This document shows, piece after piece, positions 24,521 to 35,967 of a stretch of DNA of 64,000 nucleotides (its first letter is position 1; each line of letters opens with the position of its first letter). The stretch is from positions 19,731,653 through 19,795,652 of the forward strand of contig NC_079478.1 in assembly GCF_026230105.1 (NCBI RefSeq). The letters run 5' to 3'. Under the pieces are notes generated by a model, which saw only the letters and a list, made by a program, of their open reading frames with translations, ran no database searches and had not been told where the DNA came from. Made by a program: the position numbers and the translations under genes. The DNA comes from Diorhabda sublineata. Lineage: Eukaryota; Arthropoda; Insecta; Coleoptera; Chrysomelidae.

Positions 24521-24720
24521 TTACGCTGAATTAGCTTTTCGTTGCCCGAGTTGCCGGACACCCAAATGAGGTGTACCTTGCAGCTATCCCTCATCAGGTC
24601 GTGTTGGTCTTTTTTGCACAGCACAAACCTACACTACACCATTTCAGCTCACATAGTTTTTAGGACAGCCCAGCTGTCTAAATAGAGTAAAATTTTATTC
24701 GGCTTGTTACATTTTCTGCA
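24520..24720 (-). pseudogene. LINE RNase H domain fragment
   Basis: On the minus strand ILLYLDSWAVLKTM and then VHLIWVSGNSGNEKANS are two RNase H blocks: the second catalytic aspartate in a DSQAALK-like motif, and the WVPGHxGxxGNExAD-like motif, here damaged. This is an RNase H-bearing LINE remnant, possibly related to 12556-12800 and 47860-48390. Frameshifts separate the blocks. Confidence 0.7.
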
Positions 24721-24829
24721 AATATTTTGAGTATTCTTTTGTTCGCTCGCATTCCATTTGTAGAATTTCATAAAACTCGAGCTTCGTTGCTAAATCGTCC
24801 TCTATCTACCTAGTTTTTTTAACGGTCAA

Positions 24830-25066
24830 AAAAACGGTTGAGCTCTTAAGGTATGGTTGGGCTCCAGATCTGGCAGATGTAGAACTGCGAAAAAAAAAAT
24901 AAAATGGGGAAGGAAACGGGAACACAGGTATATACGACGAATTTAGATGGAAATGCAACATTAAAAAGATATAAGAAAAACTTACCAGCGAATATTAAGA
25001 ATTTTACCACAAATCTTACTGAATTTTCTTTGATTTAAACACTTTTAGAGTGTAAGTAGTTTTAGT
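24830..25066. repeat. Unclassified dispersed repeat, copy 2
   Basis: Second copy of the repeat at 9780-10135. AGAAAAACTTACCAGCGAAT (24971-24990) is identical in both copies, and the following TTTGATTTAAACACTTTTAGAGTGTA block is nearly so. Confidence 0.55.
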
Positions 25067-25544
25067 TTAGTAAGGGTTTACATACAAGCCGTATGTCATT
25101 TTATAGCAGATTAAGAAGGATATCTGCTACAGAAGGCCTGCTCCGGCCAAGTCATTCATACTAAAGCCATCCGTGTACAAGATTCCTTCATTATTTGGTA
25201 TTGCATCAGGTCTTTCTACCCCCTTCTAAATTACTAGTACAGAGACATGAAAGTTGAAAGTCCTTCTATCGTTATAGGCTTTTAAGCCCCACTTGGCTGT
25301 TCGATGAACTTGTAATCAACTTTATATAAAGTCAAGGAGAAGAAGAAATGGTTACAAGCAAGCTTCAAGCAGGAAAATAATGATCGTTTTCTGATAATCT
25401 TATTCTATTTAAATGACGATCTGCAACGCCTTTTACACAAGCAACAGCGGAAAATTTCGAACGACAAATCTCAGTGAATGATAATATCGATTGATTAACC
25501 ACGTTACAAGTTGTTAGGAAATAAGAGTGTTATAGACCAAGTCG
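25067..25544. other. Unassigned stretch
   Basis: No motif was recognised before the inverted repeat. Confidence 0.3.
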
Positions 25545-25620
25545 TGAACAGTGTTTATACTTTTTTACCGAATAAACTGTTTTCACAACCACTACACCAA
25601 CACTCACAATTACACCGTCT

Positions 25621-25655
25621 GACGCGCGTTTCGATAACCAAATTATCGTCTTCAG
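25621..25655 (-). ncRNA. Hammerhead-ribozyme-like motif (minus copy)
   Basis: Read on the minus strand: CTGAAGA, then a hairpin pairing CGATAA with TTATCG, then AAAC with its preceding G, then GCGCGTC. This follows the hammerhead order CUGANGA, stem II, GAAA, short stem III (CGCGCG), UH. If the GAAA takes the G next to the hairpin, one C in front of stem II is unpaired. From memory, this feature is common in the short-stem-III hammerheads of Penelope-like elements. Self-cleavage is inference. Confidence 0.45.
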
Positions 25656-25675
25656 AGACTGAAGGTAAACTGTGT

Positions 25676-25710
25676 CTGAAGACGATAACTTGGTTATCGA
25701 AAGGCGCGTC
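25676..25710 (+). ncRNA. Hammerhead-ribozyme-like motif (plus copy)
   Basis: Same architecture as the minus copy: CTGAAGA, CGATAACTTGGTTATCG hairpin, AAA, GGCGCGTC. The C after GAAA is changed to G, which weakens the short stem III compared with the minus copy. This copy may therefore be less active. The predicted cleavage position would be just after GTC at 25710. Confidence 0.42.
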
Positions 25711-25790
25711 AGAAAGTGTATTTGTGAGTGTGGGTGTAAACAGTGTATTCAGTGTAAATATCGTCAACAGTTTCAGAAATTCCAATTTAA

Positions 25791-27700
25791 TTTATACATT
25801 TAGTTTGCATATAAATTGGAAAACTCAATTAATCGCGTATCATTGCACTTATTTGGGATATATCATTGTGATCATTAGTATTAATCAACCTTAAAAAAAT
25901 TACACTAATAAGGTCTCCACTGACATTTTTGGAGACCTTTGTCAGAGATGATAATTATATTTTTACTTATAATGAGCATGATGGTTCAATAAACAGAATA
26001 ATAAACAAAATATATTAATCAAAAATGGATAAAATACAAGACAAGGTAGTCTGAATAACCAGTTTCAATCGAGCCACATTTGAAATCTGAATTTGGATAT
26101 AGTAAATTACTTTATGTACTTATTTAAAGCTTCGTTTATAGTAAGGAGAAAAAGCCGGTTGACCAAAACGTTGAATACAAAAAATTTCATTTTTAAAAAT
26201 TTAAATTCAAGAGAGTAACGGATCATTGATAATAACTAGCAGTTTTTTAAATGGTCATCATTTACTGTTAGGAGCATCGAAGTTTCACAAATTATAAACC
26301 TTTTTTCAAAATTAATTATTGTAACCTACATTTATAGTTACAACTTTTGATATTGTAGCACTTTTTAAATGTGCAATAATGTAATTCGTAATATTCTCTG
26401 TTTGCGGTGTTACATTTTTGTAGTAATAACGACGTTCGGACATTCTGATAAAAAGCTTGTTTTTATCTTATTCAGTTTTTTTCATAATAACTCTTTTTGT
26501 GTTTAATTAATGAAATAGTACTAAAATAATCGTGTACGGTTTTACTGGTCAATACTATTTGTATTTGCTATATCTTTTTGATCCGAATTTCATAATAGTC
26601 CAGTCAATTCAATTCAATTTCAAGGTCAAAGTTCAAAAAATCGGTTTTTTGTGCTTTTTTGTAAATATCTCTTTCCTATGGGTTTTTTACTATTTGTATT
26701 TTTTATCAATATTGTAGAATACAAAATTCTCTACAAATTTTGCTTAAAAAAATTTTATACCCATATATAAATGTAAATTAATTAGGTTAAAATTCAAATA
26801 TAATTCCTATATTTTCATTAACAATTCTGCAATTACATGGGCAGGTAAGTGTTGTTAAATAAATTAATGCTGAAGAAAAAATGGATAAGTTGGGAAAAAA
26901 ATGATAAAATATAATATAATAGTTAATAAAAATTGACAAATATTTTTAACCATTGATTTATCGCTAGTTCATCAACTATATATGGCACGCTTTGGACCGG
27001 AGGCACCGGTTGACCTGGAGTGATGCTGTGACCGCGCGCTCTCCGCCCTCTATCTCGAAAACGGTTCACTCTATGAAAAATTTTTTAGACAAAATTTGTA
27101 GAGAACTTTGTATTTTACAATATTGATAATAAATACAAATAGCAAAAAACCCATAGGAAATGAGATAGTCACAAAAAAGCGTAAGAAATTGATTTTTGTG
27201 ACCTTTGACCTTGAAATTTAATAGTTGCGTACACATTACCATATGTAGGTTTTGAGACAACTTTTAGGGTGTAAATTTACAAGTATTTACAGACTAACAG
27301 CTGGCTATTTCGAATTCCGAGATTCTTACATAATTTAAGCTTAAATAACTGGACTATAAAACAAAATTCCTCTATCAAATATTTTGTCGTCGTGGACGAA
27401 ATTATGTTTTCTTTGCATTGTTTGATATGATATCAATTGACTACTTGAGTTCGTTTCCAAAAACTTAGATTTTGAGATAAATTACCCACAATAAAAATTT
27501 CACTCATAAACTAATATAATGTATGGAGTGATTTATTTTCAATAGGGTTTAGATTGAACAAATAGATAAAATAACGGTAAGTAAGAAGATGGTCCCAAAA
27601 GTACCTGGCCTGGCCTAGAACTGGCAATAGTTGCTTCAAAAATCTATCTATACAACATATGTTTCAAGTTTGAAGATGCTACCACGCAGCCATCAATAGT
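25791..27700. other. AT-rich stretch with a small hairpin
   Basis: A hairpin AAGGTCTCC / GGAGACCTT lies at about 25909-25938. Segments near 26610-26760 and 27085-27225 are inverted relatives of each other (shared AATATTGTA, CAAATAG, CCCATAGGAAA and AAATTTTGTAGAGAA blocks in opposite orientation). No coding similarity was seen. Confidence 0.45.
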
Positions 27701-28030
27701 GAACGTTTTCAGTTAATTTGTAAACATGGAAAAAACTTTATTTACAATGCCAACTAACATAAAAGCCAAACTAGATTCTACTTTGGGTGAGACTGCTCCT
27801 TCGTTGTCAACAGTAAAATATTGGGTAGCAGAGCTTAAACAAGGCCGTACGACCAGCGAAGACCAGCTTCGCAGTGGTGGACCAAATGAGGTGACGACCT
27901 CAGAAATGTTGAACAAAATCCACAGAGCGGTACTGGATGATCGTTGAGTGAAAGTGTGCGAGCTAGCAGACATAGTAGGTATTACTAAAAGAGCGGTACA
28001 TCGCATATTAATTGAAAATTTGGACATGTT
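27700..28030 (+). pseudogene. Mariner transposase N-terminal fragment
   Basis: The plus ORF from 27726 reads as a mariner DNA-binding domain: LGETAPSLSTVKYWVAELKQ, then RTTSEDQLRSGGPNEVTTSE, then a stop at 27945. In the same frame it continues as VCELADIVGITKRAVHRILI (second HTH). The normal start with the first helix is altered, and no catalytic region follows. This family differs from the TACGAGGG and 54-kb mariners. Confidence 0.8.
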
Positions 28031-28445
28031 GCCAAAGGGACGACCCGAAACAAGTCCTGTATGGAAAAGGGAGAGGAAAACCTCGAAAATCAAATAGGAG
28101 AAATGCCATCGATCGGTGAGATTATAGGATACATGATTAATAGTAAAGAAACCTGGAATGTGGCAACTAAATTCATAACCGACGTTATCACCAAAAAGGA
28201 GAAAGAGGATAGTAACACACAAGGCTAAATACATGATATGAGAAAGGAAACACGGGAGGTGCGTCGATGATATGACAACTTATTGTTCTCCCGGCATACA
28301 CAACTCCGAAGGAGTACAAAAGAGAAGGGTGGTCTAGTAAGGTCCACACAAACTCGCAGCATTGCACAGCCTGCTGCGAGGAAGGCAGTAGCTTCCACCC
28401 CACTTCAGGGCAAAAATAAAGATTAGGTTAGGTTAGGTTAGGGCT
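28030..28445 (+). repeat. Unclassified fragment ending in (TTAGG)n
   Basis: The stretch is less AT-rich and ends AATAAAGA followed by four TTAGG units (28423-28442) and degenerate extensions to about 28465. The layout (AATAAA then TTAGG tail) suggests the 3' end of a plus-strand retroelement. No coding motif was recognised. ORFs on the minus strand across 27713-28403 are antisense shadows. Confidence 0.45.
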
Positions 28446-29341
28446 AGATTAGGTTCGGTTAGGTTCTACTCAAGAACTTGATCCTTCTGTTACCTTATTC
28501 TAACATAAAAAATAGTTATTGAATTTTTGAATTTTTCCTTATGTATTTTTCTGTGATAAAATAATAATTACTTAACAATTATAATTCTTCATAATTCCAC
28601 TGAATTAATTTCACATATTTTTCACATATTATTTTCATTGTTTAGCTGTATTTTTTGTTCATTATATATTTTCAAATAAAATTTATAATTTATTAAGACA
28701 CGTTATTCCGAAAATGTCAAATTTTTATTCTTTAGCTCTTTCTGTTTTTTTAACAAGGGATGATCGACAGCTGGAATAATTTTTTTTGTGTTCACTACAC
28801 TTTTACTTCCCTCAACACTAAGTCGATAGGGGGCTGGAGATGATTTTTAGATAATTACCAAAATAAAATATTGTTTTTATTATTTATTTATTTCATTGAT
28901 TAAGTTTCTAGATTGCATATTTTACATAACAGGGTTGAATTTCGGCCTGATTCAATAGTTAAATTTTCGAGATATCTAATATTATCTTCATTTTTAGTGA
29001 AATTTATGACTGCTATCGCATAATTTGAGTTTCTTCTACATGGGCCATACCGTAAACTTTCGTTTAAATGCACTTAAATGCGCGAGTGTTCCAATAATTT
29101 TCATGTAAAGCTAAACGGTTTGATACAATACGCAATAGTTTTCTTTATCATAAAATTTGAGAAGGATTTGTTATGTCCTCTCATAAAATTGTTCAAATCG
29201 AGAGATAAGCAAGTTTCACCTCTAAGATCACGATAATTTCTCTTTCAATTCACTAAAGTGAATAACTATCATATTTTCTTTCAATTTACTAATCGTTATT
29301 CTGAAAATTAAAACTTTTCGGTGATTACATTCACATTACGC
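28446..29341. other. AT-rich stretch, nothing recognised
   Basis: No coding similarity or terminal repeats were recognised. Confidence 0.4.
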
Positions 29342-29388
29342 TGCCTAAGGTGTATTTTGATTACCAAATTTTCATCTTCAGAAAGTGT
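29342..29388 (-). other. Decayed relative of the hammerhead-like motif
   Basis: On the minus strand: TTTCTGAAGATGAAAATTTG, GTAATCAAAAT, then AGGCAG. It aligns with the 25.6-kb unit (CTGAAGA, AATTTGGT, ATCxAAA) but the stem and GAAAC box are mutated. It directly abuts the tail of a LINE. Confidence 0.4.
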
Positions 29389-29390
29389 TG

Positions 29391-30110
29391 TCTTCTTCTT
29401 CAATTACCATACACTTTGCAGAGTGTAGGTGCTGCTCTCTTGTCCAACCAGCCAGGAATCTTGTTTCTCGTCTACTCCTTCCGTCGATCTTTCCGTTAGT
29501 ATGAGCTTGAGAGTTGAATATCTCGGTCCTCGCAGGATATGTCGCAAAAAACATACTTTCCATTGATAAATTACCGCGATCAGCTCTTTCTTCACACCCG
29601 CTCTTCTCTGTACTTCTTCATTCGTCATGTTCTCGGTCCATGGGATCCGTAGAAGTCTGCGCAACAACCACATTTCCATTGCTTCTATTCTGTTTAAAGA
29701 TCTCACTTTCAGGGACCAAGTCTCTACGCCATACAAAAGTATTGGCCAAATATAACAATATAACTTCTCGGTGAATTATAGGAACTTATTAAACTTTGTA
29801 AAAGCTGTAATTGAGCTTCGCCGTGTTGTTGTCTGCTTATGACCATTATTTTGGTTTTATGCGCGTTTATTTTGAGTCCGTATTTCCAATTTCGTTGATA
29901 GAATTGACTACCTCTTTTAGATCTCATACGTTATCGGCTAATATCGCAGTATCGTCGGCATATTTATGAGAGTTCCATTTACTTTAATGCCTTTTTGAAG
30001 GTAATATAATGCCAGGTGAAAAATTCGTTCTACGTATATGTTAAATAACATGAGTGAGAGTTTGCATCCCTGACGGACTCCCCTAAGTATCTGAAGGTAT
30101 TCCATAGTTA
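29391..30110 (-). pseudogene. LINE family B reverse transcriptase remnant with GAA tail
   Basis: The minus strand shows RT blocks in order: LRGVRQGCKLS and LMLFNIYVERIF (about 30100-30030); KYADDTAILAD with the catalytic YADD (about 29965-29930, frameshifted relative to its neighbours); KYGLKINAHKTKIMVIS (29890-29840); MYGVETWSLK (29736); IEAMEMWLLRRLLRI; and WTENMTNEEVQRRAG. The 3' end (29391-29400) is GAAGAAGAAG, the tail usual for this type. It is inactivated by frameshifts, and the upstream endonuclease is missing. Confidence 0.87.
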
Positions 30111-30889
30111 GAGAACCGCTGTTTGATCTTCATACAGCTTTCGAATGATCCTGATGTTTTTACTATCAATATCAACAAACAATAGTCCAAAATGAATTTG
30201 TTTATTTTGTGAGATTTTCATATTATTTATGTGTCTGGGTTCATAGAGTATACATATTGTTTATTCCGAAATACGTTTAAAAAACCTCTAAATAACAACA
30301 CGTAGAGCTGGGCCTTATTTACCGCGTTTATAAACAATTACCGTAAGCCATTACAATAAATATATTAATAAACCATAACTAAAAAATATTAATGAACAAT
30401 AACTAATGAATCATTCACATCTTCGCGGAATACAAACTAATATTTAATGGAATTTAAAATTCAGAAGACATTCTTAGCAATCATCGGCACGGTTCTGCTA
30501 ATCATCGATACGCCACGAGACTGAAAATTTTTTAGCAATAAACATCCATGACACAATTATTTACCGAGAGTGCAACGCATATCAATAAATAGAACTTCCG
30601 GTTGAAATAGCTATTCAAAAATATTGGTAGACGACACAAGGAAATTAAAAGGTACGATATATGAATATATTAAATTATACATACGTACATTATCCAATTG
30701 AAGGACTATTATTTTTGAAAGTACTACTGAGTTGATAGAATTATACAAGGAATTAATTCGAAAATGTATCATCCTCTATATTTCGGACTCTATAGAAAAC
30801 CAAAAAGTATGCAAAGCCACGTCAGTTGTTGGTTTTCAACTCAATTACATCAACAATCTACAGGAGGAGCACATAATCCATAAAAGCTG
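30111..30889. other. Unassigned AT-rich stretch
   Basis: Nothing was recognised between two LINE-B fragments of opposite orientation. Confidence 0.35.
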
Positions 30890-31170
30890 AAATGAAAAAA
30901 GCTGTTAACTGATATTCTAAGACGCATCGGTAAAAAAAGTGAATTAATTAAAAAGGCGTACCTAGGGCACATTATGCGAAACAACAAATATCAATTTTTG
31001 CACCTACTGATCGAAGGTAAAATGGAAGGAAACAGAGGGATCGGAAGGAAGAAAATATCTTGGCTGCGAAACATAAGGCAATTGACAGGACTACACAATA
31101 TACAATCCTTAATACACACCGCAAGAAATAGAGAAGCAAACATCCATAAGTGGATATGCATTTAAAGAAA
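30890..31170 (+). pseudogene. LINE family B, RT C-terminal fragment
   Basis: The plus-strand frame reads ILRRIGKKSELI, AYLGHIMRNNKYQFLHLLIE and GNRGIGRKKISWLRNIRQLT. This is the C-terminal tail of LINEs with the YGVETW motif and corresponds to the 36-kb copy (GKKGIGKKKKSWLRNM). It ends in an A/G-rich stretch after 31165. Confidence 0.82.
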
Positions 31171-31446
31171 AAGAAATTAACTGATAACTCGTTTTAAAAG
31201 ATCGATTGATTTTCAAACATCTGTGGGTAGCAGTTAACGAAAAATCTGCTTAAAATTGTGATCTGGTTTAAGATATGATTTAAAATGAAGCCGCATCACA
31301 TAGAAGTACATTTTTGAATTATTTTACTTCTTATTTCCAACAACATAATAAGGAGGCACAACATAAATAAAAACTCACTAGAAGTATCCTAAAACATAAA
31401 TAAAAAGAGGCCATTCTTAATCAAATTGTTTGGAATAATTATTATT
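31171..31446. other. Spacer before the hAT element
   Basis: AT-rich, with no feature recognised. Confidence 0.3.
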
Positions 31447-31454
31447 GTCTACAC

Positions 31455-32345
31455 CAGAGGTGTCAAACTCAATTTTGCAGAGGGCCATTATTAAATTTTG
31501 AATTCGTAGATGGGCCAGATTTAAAATAAAAAAATGAACTAAATTAATATAACATTCTATTTATTGAATTGTATAAGTATATAATATGCGGTTGTTAAAA
31601 ATCATATCAAAGTTATAAAAGATGCTAGGTAATTATGTTGAGCTCGAGGATCCAGATGCCTGACTTGTTTTTGACAATCTCATTGATGTCAGATCTCAAA
31701 TTCGTTGTAGTTATTTTAAAAATTGATTGGAGATGTTCATTCGTAAGTCTTGTGCGATGTTTGTTCTTATTTATTTTCATGTCGGAAATCATCTGCTAAC
31801 ATAAATAGTTGCCACCAAACATGCATAGAATGCGTGCTGCATGCTTTTTTAATTCCGACTTATTATCCAAACTCTTGAAAAATTGTGTATAAAATGTAAG
31901 AGCGTTAATCTCATTAAATTTTTCTTCCAAAATTCTGTCCGATTGAATATGTATCAACTCCATTTGCAAATGAACTGGCACCTGTGAAGCTTCAAAATTG
32001 ATTCGATTGTTAAAAATTGGGAATTCCATTTCATTCATTTTGTGTAAGTCTTCAAAACGATTCTTGAATTCCGGAAGCAAATTTTGCTGAGAATATTCAT
32101 CCAATTTTTTTGGTTCACTGTGCCAAATGATTTTAAATGAAGGAAATGGTCCAAAGTTTGATTTTTTACCTGATCTTCCCACAGCCTCAACTTTGTTTCA
32201 ATATATGAATACATTTGAATGACAATCAGATTTTTACCTTGTAACTTTATATTTAGATCAGTCAAATTTTTATTCATATCGACCAAAAAGGCACAATCAA
32301 TCCACCAGTCATTGTCATAATCAATTGGTTCAAATTGCCTGAACT
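31455..32345 (-). pseudogene. hAT transposase C-terminal fragment with terminal repeat
   Basis: The left boundary CAGAGGTGTCAAACTCA at 31455 is a typical hAT (Charlie-like) terminus, preceded by GTCTACAC, which could be its 8-bp target copy. On the minus strand the coding remnant includes FLVDMNKNLTDLNIKLQGKN, then VPVHLQMELIHIQSD, and then KKHAARILCMFGGNYLC, MKINKNKHRTRLTNEHL. These are the C-terminal catalytic and dimerisation blocks of hAT proteins related to GTF2IRD2/ZBED types. There is a frame change at about 32160. The other terminus was not found near 32350-32400. Confidence 0.85.
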
Positions 32346-32630
32346 GAAAAAACTCACCTAATAGGTGGCGGGGAAAAGAGTCGATTAAAAATAATCAATT
32401 ATATATAAATGTTCTCTAAAGAAAATAAAAATAAAAAAAATTGAAATGACAAACAAATATTTTGTTTTTGGCACGATGTGGTGAGCATAGATGCGCTCCG
32501 GCACTTTTAAAACGCTATATGAGCCACAAAATGAGTTGAATTCAAAAAATCCACATATAAAATTAATCCTCAAAGAACGATTTAAAAGATTGTTCTGAGG
32601 TAATTTTATTGAAAAATCAAAAAATAAAAA

Positions 32631-32910
32631 GTTATTGAGCGAAAAAATAAATTGTTGAAAAAATTTTTGCACTTTTTTGCAAAAATTTTACGATTAATGG
32701 CAAAAAGTGTCGATTTGCCACAATTTATTTCTACGAATTTTTTGTAGGGATAATAGTTCGCGATATATTGTCAAAAATAGCTTTTCACCCCTTTATTTAA
32801 GATGGCGACCGGGGGACAAGGGGTAGAACCCCACAAACTTGCGGTTGAGCTTTCCTTGACCCCCCCCACACATCAATAAAATAAAATTGCGTCACCAGAA
32901 AAACGAAAGT
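32631..32910. repeat. Dispersed repeat, copy 1 of a direct pair
   Basis: Shared with 33311-33615 in the same orientation: GTTATTGAGCGAAAAAA, TTTTTGCACTTTTTTGC, TTTTTTGTAGGGATAATAGT, CACCCCTTTATTTAAGATGG, GGGGGACAAG, TTGACCCCCC and AAAATTGCGTC. It ends in a CGTCACCAGAAAAACG block. No coding capacity is seen. Confidence 0.85.
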
Positions 32911-33310
32911 CCATTATAACATTTCAATGGACTCATAGAATAAGAACGAATTGAATTTTGAAATTAATTTTCTCAGTTGGAAAATTAATAAATGGAATTT
33001 GTTAATAAATAATGGAAGATCACATACGTAGAAACTGATACCAGGTATGGGGTTTTAAGAAAAGCAGCGTTGCTCGAGCAGAAATTAATAAATTGAGTTT
33101 ATAGAGCTAAGTAAACAGCGGAGAAAACAAGTGTTTGGTACTGAAGGCTTTTATGGTATTGACAAATAGCAACTGCAATCATGAGTTAAATTTTTATGTG
33201 AAAAGTCACTATTTAAGATTTATTGAAGTACATTTTGCTACTGTGAATCGATCTTAAAGAACTATTTTCTGGAGGATTCATTTAAGCTAACGAATCGGGT
33301 TCCTCAAATA

Positions 33311-33615
33311 GTTATTGAGCGAAAAAAGGAATTGTTGACAAAATTTTTGCACTTTTTTGCTCATAACTTTTTAAATTCGCGGTTAATGGCAAAGAGTGTC
33401 ATAAACAAAATTGTAGGCAAAGCGATTTGCCACAATTTATGTATTTACGAATTTTTTGTAGGGATAATAGTTCGCGAGATATCGTAAAATTAGCTTTTCA
33501 CCCCTTTATTTAAGATGGTGGTCGGGGGACAAGATGTAGAACCCCAAAAACTTGGAGCTTTCCTTGACCCCCCATACATCGGTAAAATAAAATTGCGTCC
33601 TCAGAAAAACGCCAG
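33311..33615. repeat. Dispersed repeat, copy 2 of a direct pair
   Basis: Second copy of the unit at 32631-32910. It carries about 25 extra bases (AGTGTCATAAACAAAATTGT region) absent from copy 1, so one of the two has an indel. Confidence 0.85.
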
Positions 33616-35966
33616 GTAAAGCTACTAAAATTGTGTTTAATGGACTATAATAGTTCAAACCGTTAATAGAAATATGTTAATTTCAGCATAAATAAATTGT
33701 GACGTTATCAACAAACATTTTATATGCAACGAACTGATACAATAAAACTAATAAAATTCATTGACCCAATGCAGTACACAAAAATATTATCACGAAGAAA
33801 TAATAATGTCTTTATCTGACAAATAAAAAAACCTCCATCACCATAATTGGTTTCGGTTGTCGTGTATAATGTAGAATATTAAATTAATTTAAATGATCAA
33901 CGACAATAAGATGGGCCGACAACGGCGATCGGCGGCGAATTGTGCGTGTCGGTGTTAATATGAAACCTATATGGTCAGTTTCCGGCATGAATGGTAGGAC
34001 GTTTCCAAATCTGGAACAAAAACTTATTATGAGCACTAAGTTCGCTAATTTATTGATAAAGGTGTAGTCAGCTGCAACTAAAAAATGAAAAACATGTAAA
34101 ATAAATTTATTAAATTATTTTCCGATTGTTACTTGCTGCAGCAAACACAAGTTAATTTGGAAACATGAAACTGAATTATTGAAAATTGAATACAATTAAT
34201 GATAGAAGCAAGAAAATTGGTATGTTGGGCAGCAATGCCGAAAGAAAATTTTAGAGATCAGGAGCCGCTCGAAATTTGCCATAGGAGGGGCAGGGGGTCG
34301 ATTTTTGAGGTCTCACCCTTTGTGAAAAAGTGGGGTGAACAATTTTGACGTTCTTAAGGTGGATTTTTCATATTTTGACCCTCCTGAACATGAATATATC
34401 ATTACTTTTAAGATCCGACCTCGAGAAGTGCCCCAAATTGCAAATTTAAAATTTCCCCATTTTCCGATTTTTGTGAAAAATACGTCAAAATTGCGGTTTT
34501 TCTTCAATAGACCGAATACATTTTTCAAGATCGAGCTTTCAATACCAATATAAATAATATATATGTAAATAATATTATTCGTTTGGACATTGTAGGTAGA
34601 ATGCTTATTGAACTATAAGTAAAATTCGAAGTTAAATAATTATGGATACTCAGCTATTGGGGGTCTTAGTATGAAACAAACAATATTTTAGTCCCAGAAC
34701 CGCAATATATGATCATCAAATTATTGTTTGTTTTATACTCCAATAGCTCAGAGCCTATAATTGTTTAACTTTGAAAAACAAGATCCTATACTGATTAGAT
34801 TGGATTTTTGTGAAACGTTACAAGAAACGTAAGCCCACATTCCCAATTTTTTTAAATGTATCCGTTTCATCGATGGGGTGTCATTTACGCAACAAAAAAT
34901 TCAATCAATCCACATAATGCTTACTTTATATCAACACCGGTTATTACTTCATAATTTTCAAATGAAAATATGATATAATATTGAAAAATATACTACTTGA
35001 TACGAAGCGTGTAACGAGCGACCTCTGTAAGAGACAGACATAAAAACAAATTCATTGGATGTATCAGCTTCCAAAACATATTCGTATAAAATTTCAATAC
35101 AATGTTGATAGTAGTTGCGGTAAAATCGTAAAAAATGTGTATAATTTTTTTCTCTTCAACGCCCTTTATCTTGAATACGGATGGCGTTACTAAAATTTTT
35201 TACAGGGCAAACCCCAAATATTTTTCAGTTTTCTAAACCCAAACCAATGGAATCTTGTATGTCTTCTTGATGGATTTCGAATCCGGGCACGGAAGCTCAA
35301 AATGTCTCTCTCCTTTGGGTTGAGGAGTTAGCTCTAGACCAGCAGTGATTTGTGTTAGTGTCCTCGATGTTATCAATGGTTATTACTGTTTATTTCTATT
35401 TATTTTTTGTTCCAGGTTTTCATTTCCTCGATGTAATTCCAAGTAGGCAGATTGAGTCCTTGAAATCAACCAAAAAAAGGTGATTCCTTGCGTAGAGTAA
35501 TGAGATTGAGACCACGAATAACCTCCCTAACGAATAACCTCCCTATATATACATTTATAATGATTGTTGGAGGAAAAAAGTATATATTTTAATATTGTTC
35601 CTAAATCGCATGAATGGAGGAATTTAAGATTTTATAACAAATTATCGGTCAATTAATTTTTACCACTTCCAAGCTAGCTTGAACATAACCTTAAGGACAT
35701 TCAAAGCTCTCTGGCTATTGGAGAGAACGTATTTTTTTAATTCATCGATTAATATTAGTGCAACCTAAAATTGAACAAGTATCTGTTTTGTAAGAGCTAT
35801 TTGGCTATTGAGATATGTTTGCTATCGATTTTTTCGATTTTTGTTAGTGTGACCTATATGTGTATTAATCATGGCAATATCCACAAAGAACACAATATGT
35901 TTTAAAGGTTTAGAAAAATGATAAACATTGATTTCAGTGTTATTTTCTTAACGTATACCAAATATA
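33616..35966. other. Unassigned stretch
   Basis: Overlapping ORFs on both strands at 34313-34553 are mirror images of the same DNA without recognised similarity. The stretch also includes a GGAGGGGCAGGGGGTCG patch near 34280. No gene is supported. Confidence 0.35.
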
Positions 35967-35967
35967 A

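Larger units (their letters stand above)
25545..25790. repeat. Inverted pair of hammerhead-ribozyme-like units
   Basis: Two copies of one unit face away from a short centre (25657-25675). Outward from each motif the flanks also match: GTCAGA, GTGTA, TTGTGAGTGT and GTGTA blocks recur on both sides. The pair resembles two head-to-head fragments of one retroelement end. The ORFs found on both strands across it are consequences of the palindromic structure. Confidence 0.75.

Noticed and set aside
25511..25894. 127-codon ORF across the palindrome
   Set aside because: The open frame arises from the inverted repeat carrying hammerhead-like motifs; it lacks protein similarity.
27713..28234. 173-codon minus-strand ORF with hydrophobic start
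   Set aside because: It is antisense to a clear mariner fragment on the plus strand, so the open frame is a shadow.
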